Assembly: GCA_032229885.1 (NCBI GenBank)
Contig: JAVYAJ010000013.1
Location: 1-5,304, forward strand
DNA from: Anammoximicrobium sp032229885
GTDB taxonomy: Bacteria; Planctomycetota; Planctomycetia; Pirellulales; Pirellulaceae
DNA length: 5,304 nucleotides
Direction of reading: 5' to 3'
Of the stretch, positions 1 through 5,304 are shown one piece after another. Each line of letters opens with the position of its first letter. The stretch's first letter is position 1. The position numbers were made by a program, and so were the translations under genes. A model generated the notes under the pieces. It had not been told where the DNA came from. It made no database searches and saw nothing but the letters and a program-made list of their open reading frames with translations.

Positions 1-2
1 AC

Positions 3-93
3 AAACGGTTAGACGCGATGTCTTTATTCGTGTGATTCATGGTCCTCCCCAATATTTCTCGACCCTTGTTTGGTTGCGGCGACGGGCCGCGCT
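3..93 (+). repeat. Direct repeat copy 1 (R1), partner at 1682-1772
   Basis: This 91-bp stretch matches 1682-1772 in the same orientation at 82 of 91 positions without gaps by my hand alignment, and the first 37 bases are identical. Weaker, gapped similarity seems to continue beyond it: 'acgcca' followed by a 'cgcggc' block, then a shared 'ccaagag' at 161 and 1828. The unit may therefore originally have been near 190 bp. It has no convincing reading frame. It holds a small hairpin (GCGGC at 76-80, GCCGC at 86-90) that the second copy keeps. It lies upstream of the YceH gene and may begin before the window edge. It is probably a dispersed noncoding repeat or the trace of a segmental duplication. 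Confidence 0.9.
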
Positions 94-223
94 AGGTCAG
101 ACGCCAACTCGCGGCGCGGGGTTCGTCGGCAATCTCCCGCCGGCCGGAATTGAATCCTACCCAAGAGGTTGACGACGGAAGGTTTCCGCAGCGCGACCAC
201 AGAGCGCGTCTCCAACCATTTTC

Positions 224-228
224 GAGGA
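224..228 (+). promoter_or_regulatory. Ribosome binding site for the YceH gene
   Basis: GAGGA ends seven bases before the ATG at 236. This supports that ATG as the start. It is also the first in-frame Met ahead of the conserved domain. Confidence 0.55.
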
Positions 229-235
229 CCAGTCG

Positions 236-1018
236 ATGGACGAAACCGAAAGCTCTTCGCCTGACCAAAACCAAACCCGATGGCGCCCGGTCCGTTCGCA
301 TCTGCGCCGTGTTCTGGGCGTACTGATCGAGAAGGCGAAAACAACTCCGGATGCCTACCCCATGACGATCAATGGACTGGTCACCGGGGCCAACCAGAAG
401 ACTAATCGGGCGCCGCTGATGAACATGACGCCCGAAGAGGTGCAACAGGCGGTCGACGAGCTGCGCGAGATGGGCGCGGTTGTCGAATTGCATGGCAGTG
501 GCCGCGTGCCGAAATATCGACACCAGATGTACGAGTGGATGGGCGTGGAGAAAGCCGAGCTGGCGGTGATGGCTGAACTGCTGTTGCGCGGCGAGCAGAC
601 CGTGGGCGAACTGCGGTCGCGAGTCGCGCGCATGGAGCCGATCGCCGGACTGCCCGAATTGAAACCCATCCTGCAGTCGTTGATCGACAAGAACTTAGTC
701 CGCTCGCTGACACCCGAGGGCCGCGGGCAAGTGGTCTGTCACAACCTGTACAAGCCACGCGAGCTGGAACAGGTCGAGGCTCACGCGACGGCAGCCCAGA
801 GCGCGCCCCAGCCTATGGCCGGCTCGGCCGACGACGTCGAGCTCCCGTCGTCGGCGGACGAATCGATCCCCGTTTTGCTCAGCGGCGGCATGACGACCGG
901 CTGGGCCCACGTCTCGCAGGATCGCTTCGACCAATTGCAGGCCGAAGTCACTCGATTGCAGGCCGAAGTTGCTTCGTTGCGCGACGCCATGGCGAAGCTC
1001 GAGGCGTTGCTGCAATAA
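236..1018 (+). CDS. yceH: YceH-family (DUF480) winged-helix protein
   Basis: The 260-residue protein clearly belongs to the DUF480/YceH family, which folds as two winged-helix domains; its biochemical role is not established. Family signatures are readable in order: IEK at 31-33, TTP at 36-38, YP at 41-42, NGL at 46-48 and NQKTNR at 53-58 in the first domain; LLLRG at 115-119, QTVGELRSR at 121-129 and ARM at 131-133 in the second. Residues 1-20 are a polar extension. Residues 185-228 are a low-complexity Ala/Ser/Pro/Asp linker, followed by a C-terminal coiled coil (about 230-260) with Leu every seventh residue at 234, 241, 248 and 255. The protein is somewhat longer than E. coli YceH (about 215 residues), mainly through the ends and linker. 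It has no signal peptide or membrane segment, so it should be cytoplasmic. No operon partner is visible: the next 830 bases carry no gene and the next gene is on the other strand. Confidence 0.93.
   Translation: MDETESSSPDQNQTRWRPVRSHLRRVLGVLIEKAKTTPDAYPMTINGLVTGANQKTNRAPLMNMTPEEVQQAVDELREMGAVVELHGSGRVPKYRHQMYEWMGVEKAELAVMAELLLRGEQTVGELRSRVARMEPIAGLPELKPILQSLIDKNLVRSLTPEGRGQVVCHNLYKPRELEQVEAHATAAQSAPQPMAGSADDVELPSSADESIPVLLSGGMTTGWAHVSQDRFDQLQAEVTRLQAEVASLRDAMAKLEALLQ
935..969 (+). repeat. 21-nt tandem repeat encoding coiled-coil heptads
   Basis: TTGCAGGCCGAAGT occurs at 935-948 and again at 956-969, exactly 21 bases apart. Each copy encodes LQAEV within one heptad of the C-terminal coiled coil of the YceH protein. 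The near identity at DNA level suggests a recent in-frame heptad duplication or slippage. Confidence 0.7.
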
Positions 1019-1351
1019 ACACCATCTGGCGCCCGACCGGAGACTCAACTGCGCCCCCGACCGCGCTCGCACGAACGACAAGCCGGCTGGGAACCGCGCC
1101 CAGCGGTCGAATCACCGTGTAAGTGACACCGACCGCGACGTGGAGCGCACCGCGCACGGGAGCGATTGCAGCGCTCGGGCCGAAGCCCTCGAGGCCCGAC
1201 CCAGCGGCAAGGCCGGCGGCGCGGGACGCAGGTCCGTCGCGCGGCGGATTCAGGCGCCGATGTATTGGGCGTGGACGGTGCGAGCCTCGGCCACGTCGTC
1301 CGTTCCGACGACGATCGCGCGGCCGCCACGCGCAGGGACCCCCTCGAGTGG

Positions 1352-1370
1352 CTGCGGCATCCTGCCGCAG
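1352..1370. other. Perfect 8-bp stem hairpin with 3-nt loop
   Basis: CTGCGGCA at 1352-1359 pairs perfectly with TGCCGCAG at 1363-1370 across the loop TCC. No T-run follows on either strand, so it is not a standard intrinsic terminator. It lies 333 bases past the YceH stop codon, far for a terminator of that gene. It could be a structural element or a repeat fragment. Confidence 0.5.
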
Positions 1371-1504
1371 GCCGCATGCACCGTGCGCCTGCGGGGGGGC
1401 CATGAAAAACAGAGATGCGTGACGCGGCGATACGCGATGTTTTCAGGCAGCGACAGCGTTGAGTTGTTGAAGGGTTATATGTTGTGCTTGCCGTAGCTCT
1501 GTGT

Positions 1505-1596
1505 CCTCTGCGTCTCTGCGTTTCATCGACGTCCTTGCGCGGGCGCACTGGCCGGGCTACAGGAAAATACGTTTTGGAAACGCAGAGACGCTGAGG
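1505..1596. repeat. 20-bp inverted repeat around a 52-bp spacer
   Basis: CCTCTGCGTCTCTGCGTTTC at 1505-1524 is the reverse complement of 1577-1596 at 19 of 20 positions; the single mismatch is at 1592. The arms could form a long stem over a 52-base loop, or mark the ends of a small inserted element. From memory, and not verified here, arms with this 'CTCTGCGTCTCTGCG' wording resemble a widespread intergenic repeat in environmental bacteria including Planctomycetota. No transposase frame is enclosed. Confidence 0.85.
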
Positions 1597-1681
1597 CGCT
1601 GAGATTTCGGCGGACGTCGTAGCGGAGAGAGACATGACAGGCGCATCACGGCAGATGGACACGGATAGCGGAGACGAAGAA

Positions 1682-1772
1682 AAACGGTTAGACGCGATGT
1701 CTTTATTCGTGTGATTCAGGGTCCTCTTCAATATTTCTCGGCCCGTGTTTGATTGCGGCTGCTGGCCGCGCT
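1682..1772 (+). repeat. Direct repeat copy 2 (R2), partner at 3-93
   Basis: This copy differs from 3-93 at nine positions. The hairpin GCGGC (1755-1759) / GCCGC (1765-1769) is intact, and three of the nine differences fall inside its five-base loop. The copy lies 77 bases beyond the stop codon of the minus-strand regulator, so it would be in that gene's 3' flank. The surrounding DNA shows fainter likeness to 94-200, almost up to the regulator's stop. Confidence 0.9.
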
Positions 1773-1849
1773 GTGCATGAACGCCATCGCGGCCATGCCT
1801 CAGAGCGGCGTCTTGCCGGATCGGGCGCCAAGAGATTCTCGACGATGGT

Positions 1850-3034
1850 TTACACAGGCCGCGTGTGCTTGCGGTACTGTGCCAAAGTCATGCCCGTCTT
1901 GCGGCGAAAAACGTTGCTCAGATAACTGAGGCTGTTGAATCCCGAATGCTCGACGACCTTCTCCAATGGAAGATCCGTTTCAGCGAGCAACCGGCTGACC
2001 CACTCCAACCGGGTCTGCTGAATCTGATCGTGGATCGAACGGTTCAGCGTCTTGTGGAAGCGGATCTCCAAAGCGCGGCGGCTGATGCCCGAAGACGGCA
2101 CGACGTCGCTGACCTGGATGGGGCGGCGGCTGTTCTCGCGGATGAAACGCAGAGATCGGGCGACGTGACGATCCTCGACGGCAATGACATCGGTCGAGAA
2201 ACGAATCGTCACACCGATGGGGGCCACCAGGATTTGTTGCGGCTCCCGCACATGGCCGGCCATGAGCCCGGCGAGCAGTTCGGCCGCCTGGAAGCCGCCC
2301 TTTTCGGCATTGAACCCGATGCTGGACAAAGGCGGGTTTGAGAGATCGCACAAGAGACGGTCGTCGTCAACGCCCACTACAGCGATGTCGTGAGGGACGT
2401 CCAGTCCGGCCACCAGACACGCTTCGAGCATCTGCCGCCCGCGATGGTCGTTGCAGGCCATCAGGCCCAGCGGGCGAGAAAGCGACTGCAGCCAGCCAAT
2501 AACCCGGGGCCTCTCGCATTCCCAGACCATCTTCGACGGCTGTCCAGGCGACTCGTAGACGCTGCACGCGAGGCCTGCTTCGGCCAGCCGGGTGGAAAAA
2601 CCTTCCGCGCGCCGCTGGGACCAAATCTGACCCGCATAACCACAAAAAGCGAAATGGCGGAACCCACGTTCCAGGAAATGCTCCGCTGCCAATCGTCCCG
2701 CCGCGTGAGAGTCGGGACGCAACTCCGAGATGCCCGCCAGCGGATGATCGGGGGCCAATTGCTCCTCGGACAGGTCCATGCCGATGACCGGCACACGCGC
2801 CGACAACACTTGCCGCGCAAGCCGCGCAGTCAGAATGCGGCCGATAATCCCCTCTCCGTCCCATTGCTGGGTATCCGGAAGGACAAGTTCTGAAAGGGGG
2901 AATTTTTCGGCCGGAAGATCAACTAGCCAGGGACCGCGCGCCAAGGCATACCGGGCAATGCCTCGCAGAACGCCGCGACTGTAGCCCGCATGCGTCTCGA
3001 TCAGCAGAGCGATCCTGGGGATTCGGCGCGCCAT
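1850..3034 (-). CDS. XylR-like transcriptional regulator (LacI-type sensor plus AraC HTH)
   Basis: The 394-residue protein matches the domain plan and length of E. coli XylR (392). Residues 6-285 form a LacI/periplasmic-binding-protein-like sensor. It opens with RIALLIETHAGYSRGVLRGI (7-26) and contains CND at 194-196 and a VVGVDDD strand-turn at 219-225, followed by the NPPLSSI segment at 233-239. These are typical ligand-domain landmarks. Residues about 290-392 are an AraC/XylS DNA-binding domain with two helix-turn-helix units, around 306-327 (VSDVVPSSGISRRALEIRF) and 355-377, ending in the usual F-R-x-x-G-M-T-L-x-x-Y-R pattern. The ATG at 3034 is chosen because GGAG precedes it and homology starts directly after it; an upstream in-frame ATG at 3109 would add 25 unconserved residues. 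There is no signal peptide, so it is cytoplasmic. The ligand is probably a sugar or sugar derivative, but D-xylose itself is unproven since no xylose genes are in the window. It is divergent from the DUF1559-lipoprotein pair, a layout common for a regulator and its target. Confidence 0.93.
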   Translation of the reverse strand: MARRIPRIALLIETHAGYSRGVLRGIARYALARGPWLVDLPAEKFPLSELVLPDTQQWDGEGIIGRILTARLARQVLSARVPVIGMDLSEEQLAPDHPLAGISELRPDSHAAGRLAAEHFLERGFRHFAFCGYAGQIWSQRRAEGFSTRLAEAGLACSVYESPGQPSKMVWECERPRVIGWLQSLSRPLGLMACNDHRGRQMLEACLVAGLDVPHDIAVVGVDDDRLLCDLSNPPLSSIGFNAEKGGFQAAELLAGLMAGHVREPQQILVAPIGVTIRFSTDVIAVEDRHVARSLRFIRENSRRPIQVSDVVPSSGISRRALEIRFHKTLNRSIHDQIQQTRLEWVSRLLAETDLPLEKVVEHSGFNSLSYLSNVFRRKTGMTLAQYRKHTRPV

Positions 3035-3044
3035 CGTTCGCGTT

Positions 3045-3048
3045 CTCC
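3045..3048 (-). promoter_or_regulatory. Ribosome binding site deciding the regulator start
   Basis: On the minus strand GGAG stands ten bases before the ATG at 3034. It favours this start over the in-frame ATG at 3109. Confidence 0.5.
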
Positions 3049-3094
3049 ATGGGCCCTCGCTGGAAATCCGTTCGTTCCACGTCAAACGCCGCCT

Positions 3095-3109
3095 TGCGCA
3101 ATTCCTCAA
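3095..3109 (+). promoter_or_regulatory. Candidate operator half-site near the regulator gene
   Basis: TGCGCAATTCCTCAA here recurs with one change at 3248-3262 in the same orientation. It lies about 60-75 bases upstream of the regulator's start codon, where an autoregulatory site would be expected. With the base before it, it includes the palindrome TTGCGCAA (3094-3101). Binding is inferred from repetition and placement only. Confidence 0.35.
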
Positions 3110-3247
3110 TTCTAGCTCGTCAATGGTCAGAACTGCCAGAAGACTGGATGCCTTTTACCGCCCTGAATCCCGCTATATTGAACGCGAAACCCGCGAGAGC
3201 CCCCGAATCAGCCCGTGTTTATGGACGTCGCAGGGAGCGAAAGGGCG

Positions 3248-3281
3248 TGCGCAATTCTTCAAGTGTTTTGCGCGTAATTGG
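3248..3281 (+). promoter_or_regulatory. Candidate tandem operator upstream of the DUF1559 gene
   Basis: TGCGCAATTCTTCAA starts at 3248, and a degenerate second copy, TGCGCGTAATTGG, starts at 3269, 21 bases later. AraC-family proteins commonly bind two direct half-sites spaced about two helical turns apart, so the geometry fits the adjacent regulator. The pair ends roughly 110 bases before the DUF1559 start codon. The function is inference. Confidence 0.35.
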
Positions 3282-3376
3282 CTAGACCGCGATGCGATCG
3301 TTGCCGGATAATCAGCGTGATGCCATTCTCCATTTGCGATCAAACGGCTGTCGTCGTTTCTGTTTTACTTCTTTTT

Positions 3377-3381
3377 GGGGA
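3377..3381 (+). promoter_or_regulatory. Ribosome binding site for the DUF1559 gene
   Basis: GGGGA ends seven bases before the ATG at 3389. It supports this internal start over the in-frame ATG at 3278, which would put 37 extra residues ahead of the prepilin leader. Confidence 0.5.
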
Positions 3382-3388
3382 CACGCTC

Positions 3389-4381
3389 ATGACCCGTTCC
3401 AAATCCGGCTTCACGCTGGTCGAGTTATTGGTCGTAATTGCCATTATCGGCATTCTCGTGGCGTTGTTGCTGCCGGCCATCCAAGCCGCGCGCGAGGCCG
3501 CTCGCCGGACCCAATGCGTGAACAACCTGAAGCAGATCGGGCTGGGGCTGCACAACTATCATGACCAGTTCAAGGCTTTCCCGATGGGCGTCTTCGGACC
3601 CTGGTATCACTCGTGGATGTTGGCCATCCTTCCGGAAGTCGAACAGGAGGCCGTGTTTGATCAATTGGTGTTCAGCGCTTTATCCGGATTTCCGGTTCCT
3701 GGTGCTCCCAATCGGGCGGTTCTCGAACGCTGGACGCCGGAGTTCAATTGGTGCCCTTCAAGCACGGCGGAGCGGCTTAACCGCCGGACCGAAGCGGAGA
3801 ACGTCCTGTTCGCCACGGCCAGTTACGTCGGGATTGCCGGCGCGAGCAGCAGCGCTTCTGACCCCAGCGATCCGACGGGCCGCGGGCGTTGTGTCGCCGG
3901 CAATCAGGGTTATACCTGTGCCAACGGCATGCTGGTTCCCAATCGCTGTGTGCGGATGAGGGACAACACCGACGGGACGAGCAACACGATCATCGTGGGC
4001 GAGAACTCGGCCTGGGGCAAGACCGCGGCGGGGCTCGACGTGGAAATCCGCAGCAGCGCCGAATGGGGCTGTTGGGGCGGGAGCGGCGCCGGTATCGGCC
4101 CTCCTGAGGCGGACAGCGTTTATCCATGGACGAACACTCCGTGGTCCCGCAACGTGACCACGGTTCGCTATGCCGTCAACATGAGGACGCAATTGACCGG
4201 CGCAGGCGGCAACTACGTCGACGGCACCAACAATTCGCTGCACTCGGAACATCCCGGTGGCGCCAACGTGCTCCGCGTGGATGGGGCCGTGAATTTCCTG
4301 TCCGAAGCGACAGACCTCAGCGAGCTGCGGAAGATTGCGATTCGCGATGACGGTTCGGTCGTCTCCGACGTGCTTCACTGA
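3389..4381 (+). CDS. DUF1559 protein with prepilin-type leader (H-X9-DG family)
   Basis: The 330-residue protein carries a textbook type IV prepilin/pseudopilin N-terminus. A short basic leader ends at Gly7, cleavage is expected before Phe8, Glu12 is the conserved fifth mature residue, and a hydrophobic helix spans about 8-31. The DUF1559 signature follows at Cys43 (CVNNLKQIGLGLHNYH), then WCPSS in the middle, TDGTSNT at 194-200 and the C-terminal HPGGAN with H288 and D298-G299 in H-X9-DG spacing. The length is normal for the family. It should be processed by a prepilin peptidase and sit in the cell envelope or a pseudopilus-like structure. The role of DUF1559 proteins is unknown; they are present in many paralogues per genome in Planctomycetota. 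The lipoprotein gene follows after 25 bases, so the two are probably one transcript. Upstream lies the divergent XylR-like regulator with candidate operator sites between. Confidence 0.93.
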   Translation: MTRSKSGFTLVELLVVIAIIGILVALLLPAIQAAREAARRTQCVNNLKQIGLGLHNYHDQFKAFPMGVFGPWYHSWMLAILPEVEQEAVFDQLVFSALSGFPVPGAPNRAVLERWTPEFNWCPSSTAERLNRRTEAENVLFATASYVGIAGASSSASDPSDPTGRGRCVAGNQGYTCANGMLVPNRCVRMRDNTDGTSNTIIVGENSAWGKTAAGLDVEIRSSAEWGCWGGSGAGIGPPEADSVYPWTNTPWSRNVTTVRYAVNMRTQLTGAGGNYVDGTNNSLHSEHPGGANVLRVDGAVNFLSEATDLSELRKIAIRDDGSVVSDVLH

Positions 4382-4406
4382 CCCATCTTGTTGTAGAGAA
4401 TCAACC

Positions 4407-4835
4407 ATGACCTCTTCCGGCATCGACCGCCGCCAAACTCGCCCCGCGCGTTGGCGAATTTGGCTGTTTTCAATTGCCCTTCTTGTGGGCTGTTTCTCCG
4501 GCGGCGGCGAACGACGTTCCGGAACGGTTTCCGGCAAGGTCATCCTGGACGGAGCCGGGCTGGCGGCTGGCACCGTGCTGTTTATGACCGAGGACGGCCA
4601 CGGGGCCGCGGCGGACATCCAGCCCGACGGCTCGTATACCCTGCAATGCCGCCCGGACCAGTACAAAGTGGCCGTCTCGCCACCTTCGTCGCCGGATCCG
4701 CTAGTTGCGCCAACCGCGTCCTCACAGCCGACGGGCGCGATTCCAGCGAAGTATCACGATGTCGCCACGAGCAACCTGAGTACCGAGGTCAAAGAAGGAA
4801 AGAACATCTTCGATATCTCGCTGACGAAAAGATGA
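4407..4835 (+). CDS. Small lipoprotein with carboxypeptidase-regulatory-like fold
   Basis: The 142-residue protein has an Arg-rich N-terminus, a hydrophobic segment at about 18-28 and a lipobox LVGC with Cys29, so it should be a lipid-anchored envelope protein. The mature part reads as one beta-sandwich of the carboxypeptidase regulatory-like type: GTVSGKVILDG at 39-49, PDGSYTL at 73-79, YKVAVSPP at 86-93. A Pro/Ser/Thr-rich stretch (92-111) follows, then IPAKY at 112-116 and a closing LSTEVKEGKNIFDISL at 124-139. This pattern recurs in short planctomycetal lipoproteins encoded directly after DUF1559 genes. I chose the ATG at 4407, with a weak GAGA seven bases upstream; the ATG at 4335 would overlap DUF1559 by 47 bases and bury the signal peptide. 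The function is unknown. It probably accompanies the DUF1559 protein at the cell surface. Confidence 0.87.
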   Translation: MTSSGIDRRQTRPARWRIWLFSIALLVGCFSGGGERRSGTVSGKVILDGAGLAAGTVLFMTEDGHGAAADIQPDGSYTLQCRPDQYKVAVSPPSSPDPLVAPTASSQPTGAIPAKYHDVATSNLSTEVKEGKNIFDISLTKR

Positions 4836-4892
4836 CGTAAAGCGGCCTCCCTGGCGAAAGAAGTGCACGTCCAATAGAGCCTCCGTCCGTAC

Positions 4893-4915
4893 GATGCGCG
4901 CGTCAGGCGCGCATC
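4893..4915 (+). terminator. 9-bp perfect hairpin, possible terminator of the DUF1559-lipoprotein unit
   Basis: GATGCGCGC at 4893-4901 pairs perfectly with GCGCGCATC at 4907-4915 over a five-base loop, 57 bases past the lipoprotein stop. Only TT then GTG follows instead of a T-run, so it is a poor canonical terminator. It may instead belong to the palindromic repeats that fill this region. Confidence 0.35.
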
Positions 4916-4953
4916 TTGTGCAGTAGTTTGTTGTTCACTACACTTTGGGGTCA

Positions 4954-4966
4954 CGGGCCAGGCCCG
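4954..4966. repeat. 13-bp palindrome CGGGCC-A-GGCCCG
   Basis: Six bases on each side are exact reverse complements around a central A. It sits among other palindromes in the noncoding tail and is probably part of the same repeat cluster. Confidence 0.5.
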
Positions 4967-5000
4967 CGTTACGAGCGCGTGGAAAACAACTTCGGTTTTT

Positions 5001-5014
5001 GAGCCAAGTGGCTC
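5001..5014. repeat. Palindrome GAGCCA-AG-TGGCTC
   Basis: A perfect six-base stem around AG, preceded by five T (4996-5000) and followed by TTT. It could be a weak termination signal or a repeat-family member. Neither is certain. Confidence 0.4.
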
Positions 5015-5040
5015 TTTAGCGCGCCAGTCGCACTGGACAG

Positions 5041-5200
5041 TAACCCGAAGCATCAGCCAGGGACGGTAACCGGAAGCGTCAGCGAGGGGCTGAACGATCC
5101 CTGCAGGAACCTGCCCGGCAGATGCAATCCCGAATCCGGTCGCAACGAACGCTGGCGACGCAAGCCGCGCCGCCCCAGCCCCTCGCTGACGCTCGGGTTA
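5041..5200. repeat. REP-like element: two direct units plus one inverted unit
   Basis: Unit A (5041-5064) and unit B (5067-5090) match at 20 of 24 positions in the same orientation. The third copy at 5176-5200 is the reverse complement of 5067-5092 apart from one mismatch and one missing base, with an uninterrupted 18-base match (5075-5092 against 5176-5193). The core wording, TAACCCGAAGCGTCAGCGAGG-like, resembles REP-type palindromic repeats. From memory, unverified, similar sequences are frequent between genes in Pirellulales genomes. No enclosed transposase or RAYT gene is present. Confidence 0.85.
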
Positions 5201-5304
5201 CGATTGAGTCGCAGTTACTTGGCAGCAGCGTCTCTCGATCTATCCAGGCGACCACTGGACGCCATCGCTCCGGCCCTTTAAAGCTGTCATTCGCGCTGCC
5301 GGCG

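Larger units (their letters stand above)
1019..1849. other. 830-bp intergenic region with no supported gene
   Basis: Between the two convergent genes several open frames exist on both strands. They overlap each other, are rich in Arg, Pro and Ala, and show no family motif or credible start, as expected of chance frames in GC-rich DNA. About 1019-1420 is very GC-rich and contains the hairpin at 1352-1370. From about 1430 the base composition changes, and the tail holds the inverted repeat at 1505-1596 and repeat copy R2 at 1682-1772. It may be a graveyard of decayed or repetitive noncoding DNA. A small RNA cannot be excluded from sequence alone. Confidence 0.6.
4836..5304. other. Repeat-rich intergenic region with no supported gene
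   Basis: After the lipoprotein stop I find no convincing gene. The region contains perfect palindromes at 4893-4915, 4954-4966 and 5001-5014, and REP-like repeats from 5041 to 5200. The last hundred bases (about 5205-5304) are open in one frame on each strand without a recognisable family. A gene tail entering from beyond the right edge is possible but unproven. Confidence 0.6.

Noticed and set aside
969..1496. Plus-strand open frame of 175 codons overlapping the end of the YceH gene
   Set aside because: It starts inside a certain gene, lacks a ribosome binding site and family motifs, and is Arg/Pro/Ala-rich as chance GC-rich frames are.
1505..1596. Insertion sequence based on the inverted repeat
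   Set aside because: The enclosed 52 bases cannot encode a transposase and I see no clear target duplication, so only a repeat is annotated.
1045..1731. Minus-strand open frame of 228 codons
   Set aside because: It runs through both the inverted repeat and the start of repeat R2, has very high Arg and Ser content, and has no recognisable domain.
3118..3123. TTGACG on the minus strand as a -35 box for the regulator gene
   Set aside because: No acceptable -10 hexamer is found 16-18 bases downstream.
3153..3179. Possible promoter, TTTTAC then TATATT with a 15-base spacer
   Set aside because: The -10-like box is fair, but the -35 match and spacing are poor, and it lies 210 bases from the DUF1559 start; too weak to annotate.
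3758..4666. Minus-strand open frame of 302 codons
   Set aside because: It is antisense to the well-supported DUF1559 and lipoprotein genes and shows no family signature; it is a shadow of their codon bias.
4754..5053. Minus-strand open frame of 99 codons
   Set aside because: It overlaps the lipoprotein end and the palindromes, has no ribosome binding site support and no family motif.
5041..5200. CRISPR array
   Set aside because: Only three units, one inverted, with unequal spacing (2 and about 85 bases) and no cas genes.

Overview
The window looks like a chromosomal segment from a Planctomycetota bacterium, probably of the Pirellulales type. The main reason is a DUF1559 protein with a prepilin-type leader and C-terminal H-X9-DG motif, followed at once by a short lipoprotein with a carboxypeptidase-regulatory-like fold. 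That pairing is highly expanded in this phylum. A XylR-type AraC regulator, high GC and long repeat-rich intergenic regions fit the same picture. The assignment rests on protein families only.

Layout: (1) 1-235 is a leader region holding the first copy of a ~90 bp direct repeat. (2) 236-1018 (+) encodes a YceH/DUF480 winged-helix protein. (3) 1019-1849 has no gene I can support. It holds a strong hairpin, a 20-bp near-perfect inverted repeat and the second copy of the direct repeat. (4) 1850-3034 (-) encodes a XylR-like regulator with a LacI-type sensor domain and an AraC DNA-binding domain. (5) 3035-3388 is a divergent intergenic region with a repeated 15-mer that is a candidate operator. 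(6) 3389-4381 (+) DUF1559 and 4407-4835 (+) lipoprotein are very likely co-transcribed. (7) 4836-5304 has no supported gene and is packed with palindromes and REP-like direct and inverted repeats.

How the genes may work together: the regulator probably senses a sugar or related small ligand. It is transcribed divergently from the DUF1559-lipoprotein pair, and the near-identical motif lies upstream of both. The simplest reading is that it controls itself and perhaps the envelope-protein pair. That link is inference. The YceH gene stands alone between the two direct-repeat copies and shows no functional tie to the others.

I see no clear new defence system, biosynthetic cluster, CRISPR array, RNA gene or intact mobile element. 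The points most worth checking are the regulator/operator/envelope arrangement and the several noncoding repeat families.
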